Source: an uncultured Flavobacteriales bacterium (GTDB lineage: Bacteria > Bacteroidota > Bacteroidia > Flavobacteriales > UBA1820). From it: 18,566 nt of DNA. The stretch is taken from assembly GCA_902478645.1 (NCBI GenBank), contig CABSLV010000032.1:1-18566 (forward strand), in the 5' to 3' direction. The notes under the pieces were generated by a model that saw only the letters and a list, made by a program, of their open reading frames with translations, ran no database searches and had not been told where the DNA came from. The translations under genes were made by a program, and so were the position numbers. This document shows, in pieces, positions 1 through 6,717 of this stretch. The stretch's first letter is position 1. The number at the start of each line of letters is the position of its first letter.

Positions 1-62
1 AACCACTCCCCGGGGAAAATCCGGGCAGATGTGCAAAGATACGAATTTTAAGCGGTTGGCCG

Positions 63-92
63 CCCCGGACTTCGGGGTTTTATATGTTTTTT
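63..92 (+). terminator. Probable rho-independent terminator of a plus-strand gene left of the window
   Basis: A 5-bp GC stem CCCCG (63-67) / CGGGG (73-77) with loop GACTT is followed by a T-rich run (78-92). The T-run lies on the plus strand, so it would end transcription entering from the left. The mnmA stop codon lies directly on the far side, so the two transcripts converge here. The stem is short, so the call is tentative. Confidence 0.45.
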
Positions 93-1299
93 AAGCAATA
101 GGACCGCTGAAAAACAATTCCTCGCCCAGGTAGGCCGTAGCAAACTGCCCGGCCGTTACCGCGCTCTGCGGGCGGTCGAAATCCAGATAAACCCCTTGCT
201 CGGTACGCCAGAGGGTGGCCTGTTCGAGCGGCTGGCGGTAACGGATCCGGGAGAGCACCCGTATTCCCTCTCCCAAAGCCGGGCGCAGATCCTCCCGCAC
301 CCAATGCTCGTCTTCGGCCGGTATCCAAAGCGCTCCCCGGTAAAGCCCGGGATGCGACTTGCCCTGCCCCACGTACAGGATATTGGCCTGAGTATCGGTC
401 GCGATGACAAAAAGCGGTTCGGGACGACCGCCCACATCGAGTCCTTTGCGCTGACCGACGGTGAAAAAATGCGCCCCGTGATGCCGACCGATGACTTTCC
501 CGTCGGAAGGCGCATAGACATAGGGCTGGGCGCGGATCGCCCGGCGGGCTGTTTCGTCCGGGGCGGCAGCCAAGGCTTCCTCCCGCGCGCGATACACCGG
601 ACTGTCGGCCGGGATCTCGACGATATCCCCCTCGCGGGCAGCAAGGCGCTGGCGGAGAAACTCGGGCAGCTTCACCTTTCCCACAAAGCAGATGCCCTGC
701 GAATCCTTCTTGTCGGCCGTGACCAGCCCGGCCTGGGCAGCGATGCGGCGCACCTCGGGCTTGAGCAACTCGCCGATGGGGAACATAGCCCGGGAGAGCT
801 GTTCCTGGGACAACTGACACAGGAAGTAACTCTGGTCCTTGTTGGGATCGCTACCGGCCAACAGACGGTACACGGTCTTCCCGTCCTGTTGCAAGGTCCC
901 GATGCGGGCATAGTGCCCGGTGGCTACGCAATCGGCCCCCAGGTCCAGTGCGGCGCGGAGAAAGACGTCGAATTTGATCTCCCGGTTGCACAGCACATCG
1001 GGGTTGGGAGTGCGGCCGCGGCGGTACTCCTCGAACATGTAATCGACCACCCGCTGGCGGTACACCTGGCTCAGGTCGACTACCGAAAACGGGATGTCCA
1101 GGGCACGGGCCACGAGCATGGCGTCGTTGCTGTCCTCCAGCCAGGGACATTCCTTGGAGATGGTTACCGAGGTGTCGTGCCAGTTTTTCATGAACAGCCC
1201 GATGACTTCGTAACCTTGCTCCTTGAGCAGGTACGCCGCCACCGAGGAATCCACTCCGCCGGAAAGCCCGACCACCACCCTTTTCTTGCGGGTATTCAT
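91..1299 (-). CDS. mnmA: tRNA-specific 2-thiouridylase MnmA
   Basis: MnmA activates the C2 of U34 in tRNA-Lys, -Glu and -Gln with ATP and transfers sulfur relayed from a cysteine desulfurase, giving the s2U part of mnm5s2U34; it acts in the cytoplasm. The 402-residue protein has the PP-loop SGGVDSS at residues 13-19. It has the two cysteines expected for catalysis: C104 in the PNPDVLCNREIKF segment and C204 in SQGICFVGK. The TGHYAR and TVGQRKGL blocks are also present. The start at 1299 gives MNTRKKRVVVGLSGG, the usual spacing to the P-loop; an in-frame ATG 15 codons upstream (1344) adds residues the family does not need. Compared with proteobacterial MnmA there are about 33 extra residues (roughly 233-266) before DGKVIG. 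It is transcribed divergently from the small gene at 1441. Confidence 0.95.
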   Translation of the reverse strand: MNTRKKRVVVGLSGGVDSSVAAYLLKEQGYEVIGLFMKNWHDTSVTISKECPWLEDSNDAMLVARALDIPFSVVDLSQVYRQRVVDYMFEEYRRGRTPNPDVLCNREIKFDVFLRAALDLGADCVATGHYARIGTLQQDGKTVYRLLAGSDPNKDQSYFLCQLSQEQLSRAMFPIGELLKPEVRRIAAQAGLVTADKKDSQGICFVGKVKLPEFLRQRLAAREGDIVEIPADSPVYRAREEALAAAPDETARRAIRAQPYVYAPSDGKVIGRHHGAHFFTVGQRKGLDVGGRPEPLFVIATDTQANILYVGQGKSHPGLYRGALWIPAEDEHWVREDLRPALGEGIRVLSRIRYRQPLEQATLWRTEQGVYLDFDRPQSAVTAGQFATAYLGEELFFSGPIA

Positions 1300-1354
1300 T
1301 GCGTGCGATATGGTTTCTTTGGACAAAAAGACCCTTGCGGGCATTAAACAAATG

Positions 1355-1362
1355 CAAAATTA
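1355..1362 (-). promoter_or_regulatory. Candidate -7 element of the mnmA promoter
   Basis: On the minus strand the octamer TAATTTTG (1362 to 1355) matches the Bacteroidetes -7 consensus TAnnTTTG and would give a leader of about 50 nt before the ATG at 1299. No good -33 TTTG is visible 19-21 bp upstream. It overlaps the spacing of the plus-strand promoter at 1372-1403. Confidence 0.5.
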
Positions 1363-1371
1363 CGCATTCCG

Positions 1372-1403
1372 TTGGCATCCGACGGAATAAAAAACTATCT
1401 TTG
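1372..1403 (+). promoter_or_regulatory. Bacteroidetes-type promoter of the 93-residue gene
   Basis: TTGG (1372-1375), a 20-bp spacer and TATCTTTG (1396-1403) fit the -33 TTTG / -7 TAnnTTTG pattern of the Bacteroidetes primary sigma factor. Transcription would begin near 1408-1410, leaving about 30 nt of leader before the ATG at 1441. Confidence 0.65.
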
Positions 1404-1440
1404 TGCTGCAAATAATACCTTAACAAAACCGATCATTGCC

Positions 1441-1722
1441 ATGGCAAGCATCAAAAACCTGAAGAAAGAGATCCTGTATACCTACGGTGCACTGCTGGAC
1501 CAGTGCTATCTGATCCAGATGGTTTTCCCCAAGGTTGACCCCGAGGCAGCCGAAGCACTGTGCCAAGAGATAGAAAACGCCTATTCCGCTTCGCTGGACA
1601 AACTCTCCCGCCAGCAGGAAAAGAACTCCGCGGCCCGCGCCAAAGCTGCCCGCAAGGAATTCGACGCTACGGTGGAAGCCCTCTCGGCCAAGTTGGAAAA
1701 ACTGGTAGAAGCAAAGGCCTGA
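1441..1722 (+). CDS. Small helical protein of unknown function (93 aa)
   Basis: I do not recognise a named family. The product is 93 residues and begins MASIKNLKKEILYTYGALL. The first half reads as two amphipathic helices joined by a short VFPKVDPEAAE turn. The second half (about residues 47-93) is Ala, Lys and Glu rich with heptad-like spacing (LDKLSRQQEKNSAARAKAARKEF, then LSAKLEKLVEAKA), suggesting a coiled coil or helical hairpin. There is no signal peptide or membrane segment, so it is probably cytosolic. The ATG at 1441 is chosen because it lies just after a good promoter (1372-1403); an upstream in-frame start at 1372 would lie inside that promoter. It is divergent from mnmA, with no operon partner. 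It is probably a real, conserved Bacteroidetes hypothetical. Confidence 0.8.
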   Translation: MASIKNLKKEILYTYGALLDQCYLIQMVFPKVDPEAAEALCQEIENAYSASLDKLSRQQEKNSAARAKAARKEFDATVEALSAKLEKLVEAKA

Positions 1723-1983
1723 TCCCTCCGGAAGGCACTCTTTCCCCGACATCTCCTCCGACGATCCCTCCCGGTTCGAATGGCCGGAGGCAAGGGTTGT
1801 ACCCGTAAAGGGCACAAGGATCCGAGGAGGCAAGAAAATCCCGAACGGGAAATGCGACGCGGAAACCACAGGATATTTCCTGATGGTCCGGCCGCAGGCG
1901 TAAGGGGGATTCCCTTTTCGCCGCAAGAGGTTTTTCCCTGCAGAAAACGGGGGAACCGACCGGTATTTTAACGACATCGAACC
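1723..1983 (+). other. Non-coding stretch with several imperfect inverted repeats
   Basis: No convincing gene or standard promoter is visible in these 261 nt before the WG-repeat gene. Inverted repeats include CTCCTCCGACGATCC (near 1752-1766) against GGATCCGAGGAG (near 1818-1829); TTGT-A-CCC / GGG-C-ACAA around 1797-1816; and GGCG-T-AAGGG / CCCTT-TT-CGCC (1897-1922), followed a few bases later by TTTTT. These could be a structured leader or a weak terminator of the small gene. Confidence 0.3.
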
Positions 1984-4110
1984 ATGAGATTATCCGTCAG
2001 AAAAGCGATATGGATCTTTGCGGGATGGGTGGTATGCACCCTGCCGCTCTCGGCCGGAAGGCTTGACAAGGCATTCGAGGCACTGAGCGTACACGACTAT
2101 TTCAAAGCCCGCGAACTGTTCGAAAAATCGCTCAAGAGCGATCCGATGCTGTCCAACTACGGGTTGAGCGTCATCTTTTCCCGCAACAACAACCCGTTCT
2201 ACCAGCTGGATTCGGCCTACGTCTGCATCGAACGCAGCCTCTCGGCCTACGACCAGATGAAAGACAAGGACCTGCGCAAGATCTTCGAGGAACAGGCTCT
2301 GAACAAGGACACGCTCTACGCCCAACGCCAGCGGATCGCTTCCCTGGCGCTGGATGCGGCCATCGAGAAAAATACCGTGCCGGCCTTGGAATACGTGATC
2401 CGCAAGTACCCTTTTTCCCTGCGCACCGAAGAAGCGGTAGAGCGCCGCGATGCTCTGGCATTTTCCCTGGCGCAGGCACAGAACACCTGGAGCGCGTACA
2501 AGACCTTTGCCGATACCTATCCCGAGTCCGCCCAAGCGGGCCGTGCCTGGGAACTGTACGAAAAACTGCTCTTCGAGCAGACCACCCGGGGAGATACGCC
2601 GGAGCAATACCTGGCTTTCGTGCGCGCCTATCCGGACAACGCCTATGTACCGCAGGCTCAAAAGCGCATTTTTGAACTCACCACGGCCGATCGGACGCTG
2701 GAAGAATACTCCAACTTCGTACGCCTGTACCCGGACAACCCGTACGCCAGAAAAGCTTGGGAGGCGATCTATCGTTTGTGGTTCTCGGACCTTTCGCCCG
2801 AGCGGGTGGAGGCATTCCGGCAAGTCTATCCCCAATTCCCGATGCCGGCCATCCTGGAGGAGGATGTAAAACTGCGGGATGTGGCTTACTTCCCGATCCT
2901 TTCCAAGGACAAACTCTACGGCTTTGTCAATTCGCTGGGACAGGTAACGGTCGATCCGCAATACGACTTCGTGGACGATTTCTCCAGCCGGGCGGCACTG
3001 GTGGGAAAAGGCGACCGGGTGTCGTACATCGATACGCGGGGCAGCCTGTTGGACGATTTCCGCTGGGAGGACGGCTTCCCGTTCCAGGGAGAACTGGCCG
3101 TGGTGATCCAGGACGGGCTGGAAGGGGTGATCAACAAAGCGGGCGGCGAGGTGCTTCCCGCGGAGTTCGACCGGATCCACTTACGGGGAAGCGGGCCTAT
3201 CCTCACGGAGAAAGGGGGACTTTACCGCTATTATTCCCGGGGGGGGGAGCCGCTGTTCGAGCCGTTTGAAAAGGCAGAGTTGTTCCGGGGAGATTCCGTG
3301 GCGGTCGTGGTCGCCAACGGAAAGGCGCGACTGATCGACCGGGAAGGGCGTTCGCTGCTGCCGGGAGATTTTACCGACTTGAAACCGCTGGGAGAAAGCA
3401 TGCTGGCGGTAAAGGATTCAACCGGGAAATGGACCTTGACCGACTATCGGGCTACCCCGCTCTCCACAAAGCGTTACGACGAGGTCGGGGAGATGTCGGA
3501 CAGCCTGGCGGTCGTACGGGTGGGACAGAAATACGGCTATGTCAATCCGCGGGGCAAGGAAACGATCGCGGTCAATCTGACGGCATTCGACGATATGGCA
3601 CGCGCGCGCTTTTCCGACGGGCTGGCCAAGACGACCTACCGGGGAAAATACGGCATGATCGACAGCACGGGGAAACGCCTGCTGCCCAACCTGTTCGACG
3701 ACATCATTCCTTCGCACCAATGGCCGGTGCCGGTACAGCGCGACGGACTGTGGGGTTATGCGGGAAAGAACATGAACATCACGATCCGCTGCGTGTACGA
3801 TGCAGCCCAAGCGTTCAAGAATGGGCGGGCGATCGTAGTGCGCAAGGGCCTTTGGGGGGTGATCAATCCCAAAGGCGAGATCCTGATCCCGCTCGAATAC
3901 TCGAACATCGAGCCGCTGGGGGACGATCTGTACATCGTATCCCGGGACGGGAAGAGCGGTATCGTAAACCAGGAAGGGACGGTGATCCTCCCGATCGAAT
4001 ACGACCGTCTGCGCGAATACGCGCCGAACATCCTCCAGGTGGTGATGGACGGAGAGTTCCTCTACTTCGATATCCGCAGCGGGAAGTTCCTCTACGCGGG
4101 CGAGAATTGA
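1984..4110 (+). CDS. Exported WG-repeat protein with N-terminal helical (TPR-like) repeats
   Basis: The 708-residue protein begins with a basic stretch and a hydrophobic core ending LSA (residues 1-24), read as a signal peptide. Residues 27-110 look like a TPR-type segment (DYFKARELFEKSL). Residues about 135-285 contain tandem helical units marked by YPFSLRTEEA, YPESAQAGRA, YPDNAYVPQA and YPDNPYARKA, similar in style to outer-membrane TPR units. Residues 300-700 hold at least seven WG (KWG) repeats: LYGFVNSLG (311), LEGVINKAG (379), KYGYVNPRG (516), KYGMIDSTG (555), LWGYAGKNM (589), LWGVINPKG (623) and KSGIVNQEG (657). WG repeats are thought to form beta-rich binding scaffolds; no enzymatic role is known. 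It is transcribed alone and converges on the GNAT gene across a long hairpin. Confidence 0.85.
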   Translation: MRLSVRKAIWIFAGWVVCTLPLSAGRLDKAFEALSVHDYFKARELFEKSLKSDPMLSNYGLSVIFSRNNNPFYQLDSAYVCIERSLSAYDQMKDKDLRKIFEEQALNKDTLYAQRQRIASLALDAAIEKNTVPALEYVIRKYPFSLRTEEAVERRDALAFSLAQAQNTWSAYKTFADTYPESAQAGRAWELYEKLLFEQTTRGDTPEQYLAFVRAYPDNAYVPQAQKRIFELTTADRTLEEYSNFVRLYPDNPYARKAWEAIYRLWFSDLSPERVEAFRQVYPQFPMPAILEEDVKLRDVAYFPILSKDKLYGFVNSLGQVTVDPQYDFVDDFSSRAALVGKGDRVSYIDTRGSLLDDFRWEDGFPFQGELAVVIQDGLEGVINKAGGEVLPAEFDRIHLRGSGPILTEKGGLYRYYSRGGEPLFEPFEKAELFRGDSVAVVVANGKARLIDREGRSLLPGDFTDLKPLGESMLAVKDSTGKWTLTDYRATPLSTKRYDEVGEMSDSLAVVRVGQKYGYVNPRGKETIAVNLTAFDDMARARFSDGLAKTTYRGKYGMIDSTGKRLLPNLFDDIIPSHQWPVPVQRDGLWGYAGKNMNITIRCVYDAAQAFKNGRAIVVRKGLWGVINPKGEILIPLEYSNIEPLGDDLYIVSRDGKSGIVNQEGTVILPIEYDRLREYAPNILQVVMDGEFLYFDIRSGKFLYAGEN

Positions 4111-4136
4111 TCCCGAAAAAATATCCCCAAGCGCGT

Positions 4137-4195
4137 GGGTGCGGGCAAGCAAAAGGCCGGAGGCTCTGCCTCCGGCCTTTTGCTTGCCCGCACCC
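4137..4195. repeat. Perfect 28-bp hairpin, repeat-type bidirectional terminator (copy 1)
   Basis: The arms 4137-4164 and 4168-4195 are perfectly complementary around a TCT loop. The core is an A4 run, GGCCGG and CCGGCC, then a T4 run, so either strand reads as GC stem plus U-tract. It lies between the convergent ends of the WG-repeat gene (4110) and the GNAT gene (4218). A related element is at 8719-8759. Confidence 0.85.
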
Positions 4196-4217
4196 CTGAA
4201 ACAGCCGCCCCGAAAAA

Positions 4218-4709
4218 CTACTCAACCAACAACAACTGGTAATCCGCCACATCGATCCAACGGCCGAACTTGGTCCCCACCTGGACAAACCGGGAGACAG
4301 GGCGGAAACCCATCTTGCGGTGAAGCGCTTCGCTGGCCACATTGCCTTGGGTAATACAAGCGATGAGCGAGCGGTAGCCTTCCCTGCGGCAACCCTCGAC
4401 CAAGTGCGACAACAAGGCCCGACCGATGCCTTGTCCTACGAACCGGGGTGCGAGGTAGATCGTCGTTTCGAGGGTATAGCGATAGGCGGCTTTCTCTTTC
4501 CAGGGATGGGCATAGGCGTAGCCTTGAAGCTCACCTGCCCCCGAGAGGGATACATACCCGGGATAGCGCCCGACGATCGCTTCCAGACGCGAAAGCATCT
4601 GGCGGTCGGACAGTGGCTCGGTATCGAAGGTGGCCGTAGAGTGTTCGATGTAATGGTTGTAGATGGCGGCCACGGCGGCAGCATCCTCGATACGGATTGG
4701 GCGGATCAT
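4218..4709 (-). CDS. GNAT family N-acetyltransferase, phosphinothricin acetyltransferase-like
   Basis: The 163-residue cytosolic protein is the length of the PAT/MddA subgroup of GNATs, which transfer acetyl from acetyl-CoA to the amine of methionine sulfone, methionine sulfoximine or phosphinothricin-like compounds. Visible marks are the N-terminal MIRPIRIEDAAAVAAIYNHY; the STATFDTEP segment (residues 24-32), typical of this subgroup; E81 in TLETTIYL; the acetyl-CoA pyrophosphate loop R89-F-V-G-Q-G-I-G96; and the late NVASEALHRKMGF block. The true substrate cannot be deduced. It is the last of three minus-strand genes; the terminator-like hairpin of the trkA-like gene lies upstream, so it may have its own promoter, but I see no clear TAnnTTTG. 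Confidence 0.85.
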   Translation of the reverse strand: MIRPIRIEDAAAVAAIYNHYIEHSTATFDTEPLSDRQMLSRLEAIVGRYPGYVSLSGAGELQGYAYAHPWKEKAAYRYTLETTIYLAPRFVGQGIGRALLSHLVEGCRREGYRSLIACITQGNVASEALHRKMGFRPVSRFVQVGTKFGRWIDVADYQLLLVE

Positions 4710-4734
4710 TTTTTACAACGATTTTTCCGGAATA

Positions 4735-4773
4735 AAGACAAAAGAAAGGGGAAGAATATCGCTGTCCTTCCCC
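4735..4773 (-). terminator. Probable terminator after the trkA-like gene
   Basis: Reading the minus strand, GGGGAAG (4773 to 4767), a 12-nt loop and CTTCCCC (4754 to 4748) are followed by the T-rich TTTCTTTTGTCTTT (4747 to 4734). It lies between the stop of the TrkA gene (4831) and the GNAT start (4709). Confidence 0.5.
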
Positions 4774-4830
4774 CTCTTGCTTCGTGTTCTTTGTGTGGTG
4801 GGTCGCCGTTTCCGGCCTGCCCACTGTGCA

Positions 4831-5547
4831 TCAAGAGTTGATCTCGATAAAGCGCTGGATGCTTTTCGAGGTACCAAAGAGCAGCAGGATGTCCGAGGCT
4901 TCGATGCGGGTTTCGCCGGTAGGCACGCCGAGGATGTGGTGGTTGGAATGCGAAGTGCTGTCCGAGAGCATTTCGGCGGCGTTGTCCCCCGTGCCATCCC
5001 AGCGAAGGAGGGTTACCAGGTTGAGTTTGTATTTTTCCCGCAGGCCGATCTCGGCCAAGGTACGGCCGGCGATCCCGACCGGTGCCTTTACTTCGATGAT
5101 GCCGTAATCGTCCGGCAACTGTACGGACATGAGTACATGCGGATTGACCAGGTTTTCAGCCACGGCATTGCTCACTTCCTGCTCGGGCGAGAGGATCTCC
5201 TTGACCCCCATTTTCTCCAGAATCTTGATCTGGGTCTCCCCGTTGGCGCGCACGATGATGCGCCGCACGCCGATCTCCTGCAGGACAAAGGTGGTCAGGA
5301 GCACGGCCTGGAAGTTTTCCCCGATGGTTACCACTACGGCGTCCATGTCGCGGATGCCTTGGGAGAGCAGGGCATCCTTGTCGGTGGAATCCAAGGCTAC
5401 GGCGTAGGTTACCCGGTCGCGGATCAACTCCACCTGCTCCTGGTCGGTGTCGATGGCGATGACTTCCGCTCCTTTCTCGGCCAAACGCTGTGCGATGGCC
5501 GAACCGAAGCGTCCCATTCCGATGACGGCAAATCTTCCCTCTGACAT
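4831..5547 (-). CDS. TrkA/KtrA-type potassium uptake regulatory subunit
   Basis: The 238-residue cytosolic protein has one RCK-N and one RCK-C domain, the size of KtrA rather than the duplicated E. coli TrkA. RCK-N (about 1-125) starts with the Rossmann motif G10-M-G12-R-F-G15 and has D33 at the end of the second strand, which usually binds the ribose of NAD(H)/ATP. The segment following EVSNAVAENLVNP leads into RCK-C (about 135-225, APVGIAGRTLAEIGLREKYKLNLVTLLR). Such proteins form octameric rings that gate a TrkH/KtrB membrane pore. No trkH/ktrB is next to it here, which is unusual. A 114-nt gap without an obvious promoter separates it from the exported protein gene upstream on the same strand. 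Whether it should be called ktrA or trkA is undecided. Confidence 0.9.
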   Translation of the reverse strand: MSEGRFAVIGMGRFGSAIAQRLAEKGAEVIAIDTDQEQVELIRDRVTYAVALDSTDKDALLSQGIRDMDAVVVTIGENFQAVLLTTFVLQEIGVRRIIVRANGETQIKILEKMGVKEILSPEQEVSNAVAENLVNPHVLMSVQLPDDYGIIEVKAPVGIAGRTLAEIGLREKYKLNLVTLLRWDGTGDNAAEMLSDSTSHSNHHILGVPTGETRIEASDILLLFGTSKSIQRFIEINS

Positions 5548-5661
5548 ATCTTTTCGTGTTTTTTCAGGCCTGCACGCGGCAGGAGGTTGTTTTCAACTTT
5601 TTGCGTCTCTCACCTGACTGCCGGAAACAGTCCTCGGCCGGCAGGAGGGGTTGGACAGGGC

Positions 5662-6429
5662 TTACAGATTGGCTTTGGCCCAAATGACCATCAATTCGTT
5701 CCGGTCGCTATTCCATGCCTGTTGGTAGAGTTTCCGCACGACATAGAGCCAATGCTGGGCGGCTTGTTTGTTGGTACCTACCGGTTCTTTTCCCCCGGCT
5801 GCGGTGTACTGTTCGGGGGTGGTGCTGCAGATGCGGGCGTAGCTGCCTACCCGGGGCTTGAGGTCGGTGGTCTTCATGTGCAGGTAAAAATCCAGCTGCT
5901 CGGCATTCGGGTTGTGGTCTTTGGAGAAATACGTGCTGTCGGCCAGCCAGACGGTTACTCCGTCCTTGAACAGGTAGGGGTAGTAGTCGCCCGGTTTGTA
6001 CATGGCTTCGTAAACCACGCCGGATACCGGAAACTGCGCTCCGGACTGGTAGAGGACTTGTTTGCGGAGTTTTTCGGTAGAGGCAAAATCGAGGTTGCCC
6101 TTGACTTCCCATACGGCGGTCATGATCCACCGGGCCAGTTGCTCGGGTGTGGGGTTCAGCAGATACACCTTGCCGGTCTTGCGGGCGCAGGCAGTGCTGT
6201 CGTAACCGGTCTTGTATTCGTAGAGTTTGACCGGATAGCCTTCCCATCCGGGGAGATTCCGATCCTCGCCCAGATAGGTCTGGGCCATGTAAGCGGCTTT
6301 GAGGACTTTTTCACAGCGTTCGGTGAGCACCGGGAGGCTGTCGCGGACGATCTTGCGGGGGATTTTTCCGTTCGAGGCCGAAAGGCACAATCCGGCCGAA
6401 AGCAACAGGAGGGTAAGGGTGTATTTCAT
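5662..6429 (-). CDS. Exported protein of unknown function (255 aa)
   Basis: I do not recognise a characterised family. Starting at the ATG at 6429 gives MKYTLTLLLLSAGLCLSASNGK, a clear signal peptide of about 18 residues; a TTG four codons upstream (6441) is less likely. The mature part (about 235 aa) has no further membrane segment. It is rich in Tyr and Trp with repeated charged turns (PVLTERCEKVLKAAYMAQTYLG, LARWIMTAVWEVKGNLDF, GVVYEAMYKPGDYYPYLF). It contains few cysteines and no catalytic motif I can name, so a periplasmic or cell-surface location is the only safe inference. A -7 element at 6458-6465 lies just upstream. The trkA-like gene follows on the same strand after 114 nt. Confidence 0.75.
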   Translation of the reverse strand: MKYTLTLLLLSAGLCLSASNGKIPRKIVRDSLPVLTERCEKVLKAAYMAQTYLGEDRNLPGWEGYPVKLYEYKTGYDSTACARKTGKVYLLNPTPEQLARWIMTAVWEVKGNLDFASTEKLRKQVLYQSGAQFPVSGVVYEAMYKPGDYYPYLFKDGVTVWLADSTYFSKDHNPNAEQLDFYLHMKTTDLKPRVGSYARICSTTPEQYTAAGGKEPVGTNKQAAQHWLYVVRKLYQQAWNSDRNELMVIWAKANL

Positions 6430-6457
6430 GACTTGATACAATATTTTCCTATGTTGG

Positions 6458-6465
6458 CAAATGTA
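6458..6465 (-). promoter_or_regulatory. Candidate -7 element for the exported-protein gene
   Basis: On the minus strand TACATTTG (6465 to 6458) matches TAnnTTTG exactly and would start transcription about 25 nt before the ATG at 6429. The -33 box is not clear at 19-21 bp. Confidence 0.5.
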
Positions 6466-6549
6466 GGCATATTTTCAACACCTGCGCATGGGAAGGAATG
6501 ATACTTTTCCGGCATTTTGTCCGGGGTGGGATGGTGCCGTTTCTACTCA

Positions 6550-6717
6550 TCAGGCAGGAGACGCACTCGGCATCGTCTAATGCGAAAAACCTTGTTTTCG
6601 ATTTGACGATGCTTTCGCCTTTCACTACATTTCCATAATGTAGGAGGCGGCTCGGCACTGTCAAATTCGAAAACCTTGTTTTCGATTTAACGATGCCCTC
6701 GCCTTTCACTACATTTG
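6550..6717 (+). repeat. Tandem pair of a ~84-bp palindromic, promoter-bearing repeat (copies A and B)
   Basis: Two near-identical units lie 84 bp apart. Each has a hairpin around a CTT loop: copy A has GCATCGTC (6570-6577) pairing with GACGATGC (6605-6612) and CGAAAA/TTTTCG inside; copy B has TCGAAAAC (6667-6674) with GTTTTCGA (6678-6685). Then comes a -33-like TTTG/TTTA, exactly 20 bp, and TACATTTC (6626-6633) or TACATTTG (6710-6717). Between the units a second hairpin pairs CGCCT (6616-6620) and CTACAT (6625-6630) with ATGTAG (6638-6643) and AGGCG (6645-6649). A further copy with the same internal spacing is at 12721-12827. Confidence 0.85.
6686..6717 (+). promoter_or_regulatory. Repeat-borne promoter of the beta-propeller lipoprotein gene
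   Basis: TTTA (6686-6689), a 20-bp spacer and TACATTTG (6710-6717) form a Bacteroidetes-type promoter giving a leader of about 40 nt. The -33 box lies immediately after the hairpin of repeat copy B. Copy A carries the same arrangement, with a better -33 (TTTG, 6602-6605) but a mismatched -7 (TACATTTC). Confidence 0.7.

Noticed and set aside
196..1347. 383-codon open frame antisense to mnmA
   Set aside because: MnmA is unambiguous on the minus strand, and the plus-strand frame has no domain or promoter.
1770..1800. GGTTCGAAT resembling a tRNA T-loop
   Set aside because: The flanking bases do not form a 5-bp T-stem, and no acceptor, D or anticodon arm can be built upstream.
1780..1971. 63-codon plus-strand frame in the gap before the WG-repeat gene
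   Set aside because: Basic, low-complexity composition, no promoter or A-rich leader, and overlaps several inverted repeats.
4137..4195. Long hairpin as insertion-sequence ends or a CRISPR-like unit
   Set aside because: The arms are 3 bp apart with no transposase between them, no target-site duplication and no spacer array. Its position between convergent genes fits a terminator.
6449..6709. Minus-strand frame through repeat copies A and B giving a repeated KGExIVKSKTRF peptide, echoed at 12721-12827 as KGERSGKSKTTF
   Set aside because: The likeness comes from the DNA repeat itself; the 84-bp period keeps the frame open by chance. There is no start context and the region carries promoter and hairpin signals. 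Purifying selection across many copies would be needed to revive it.
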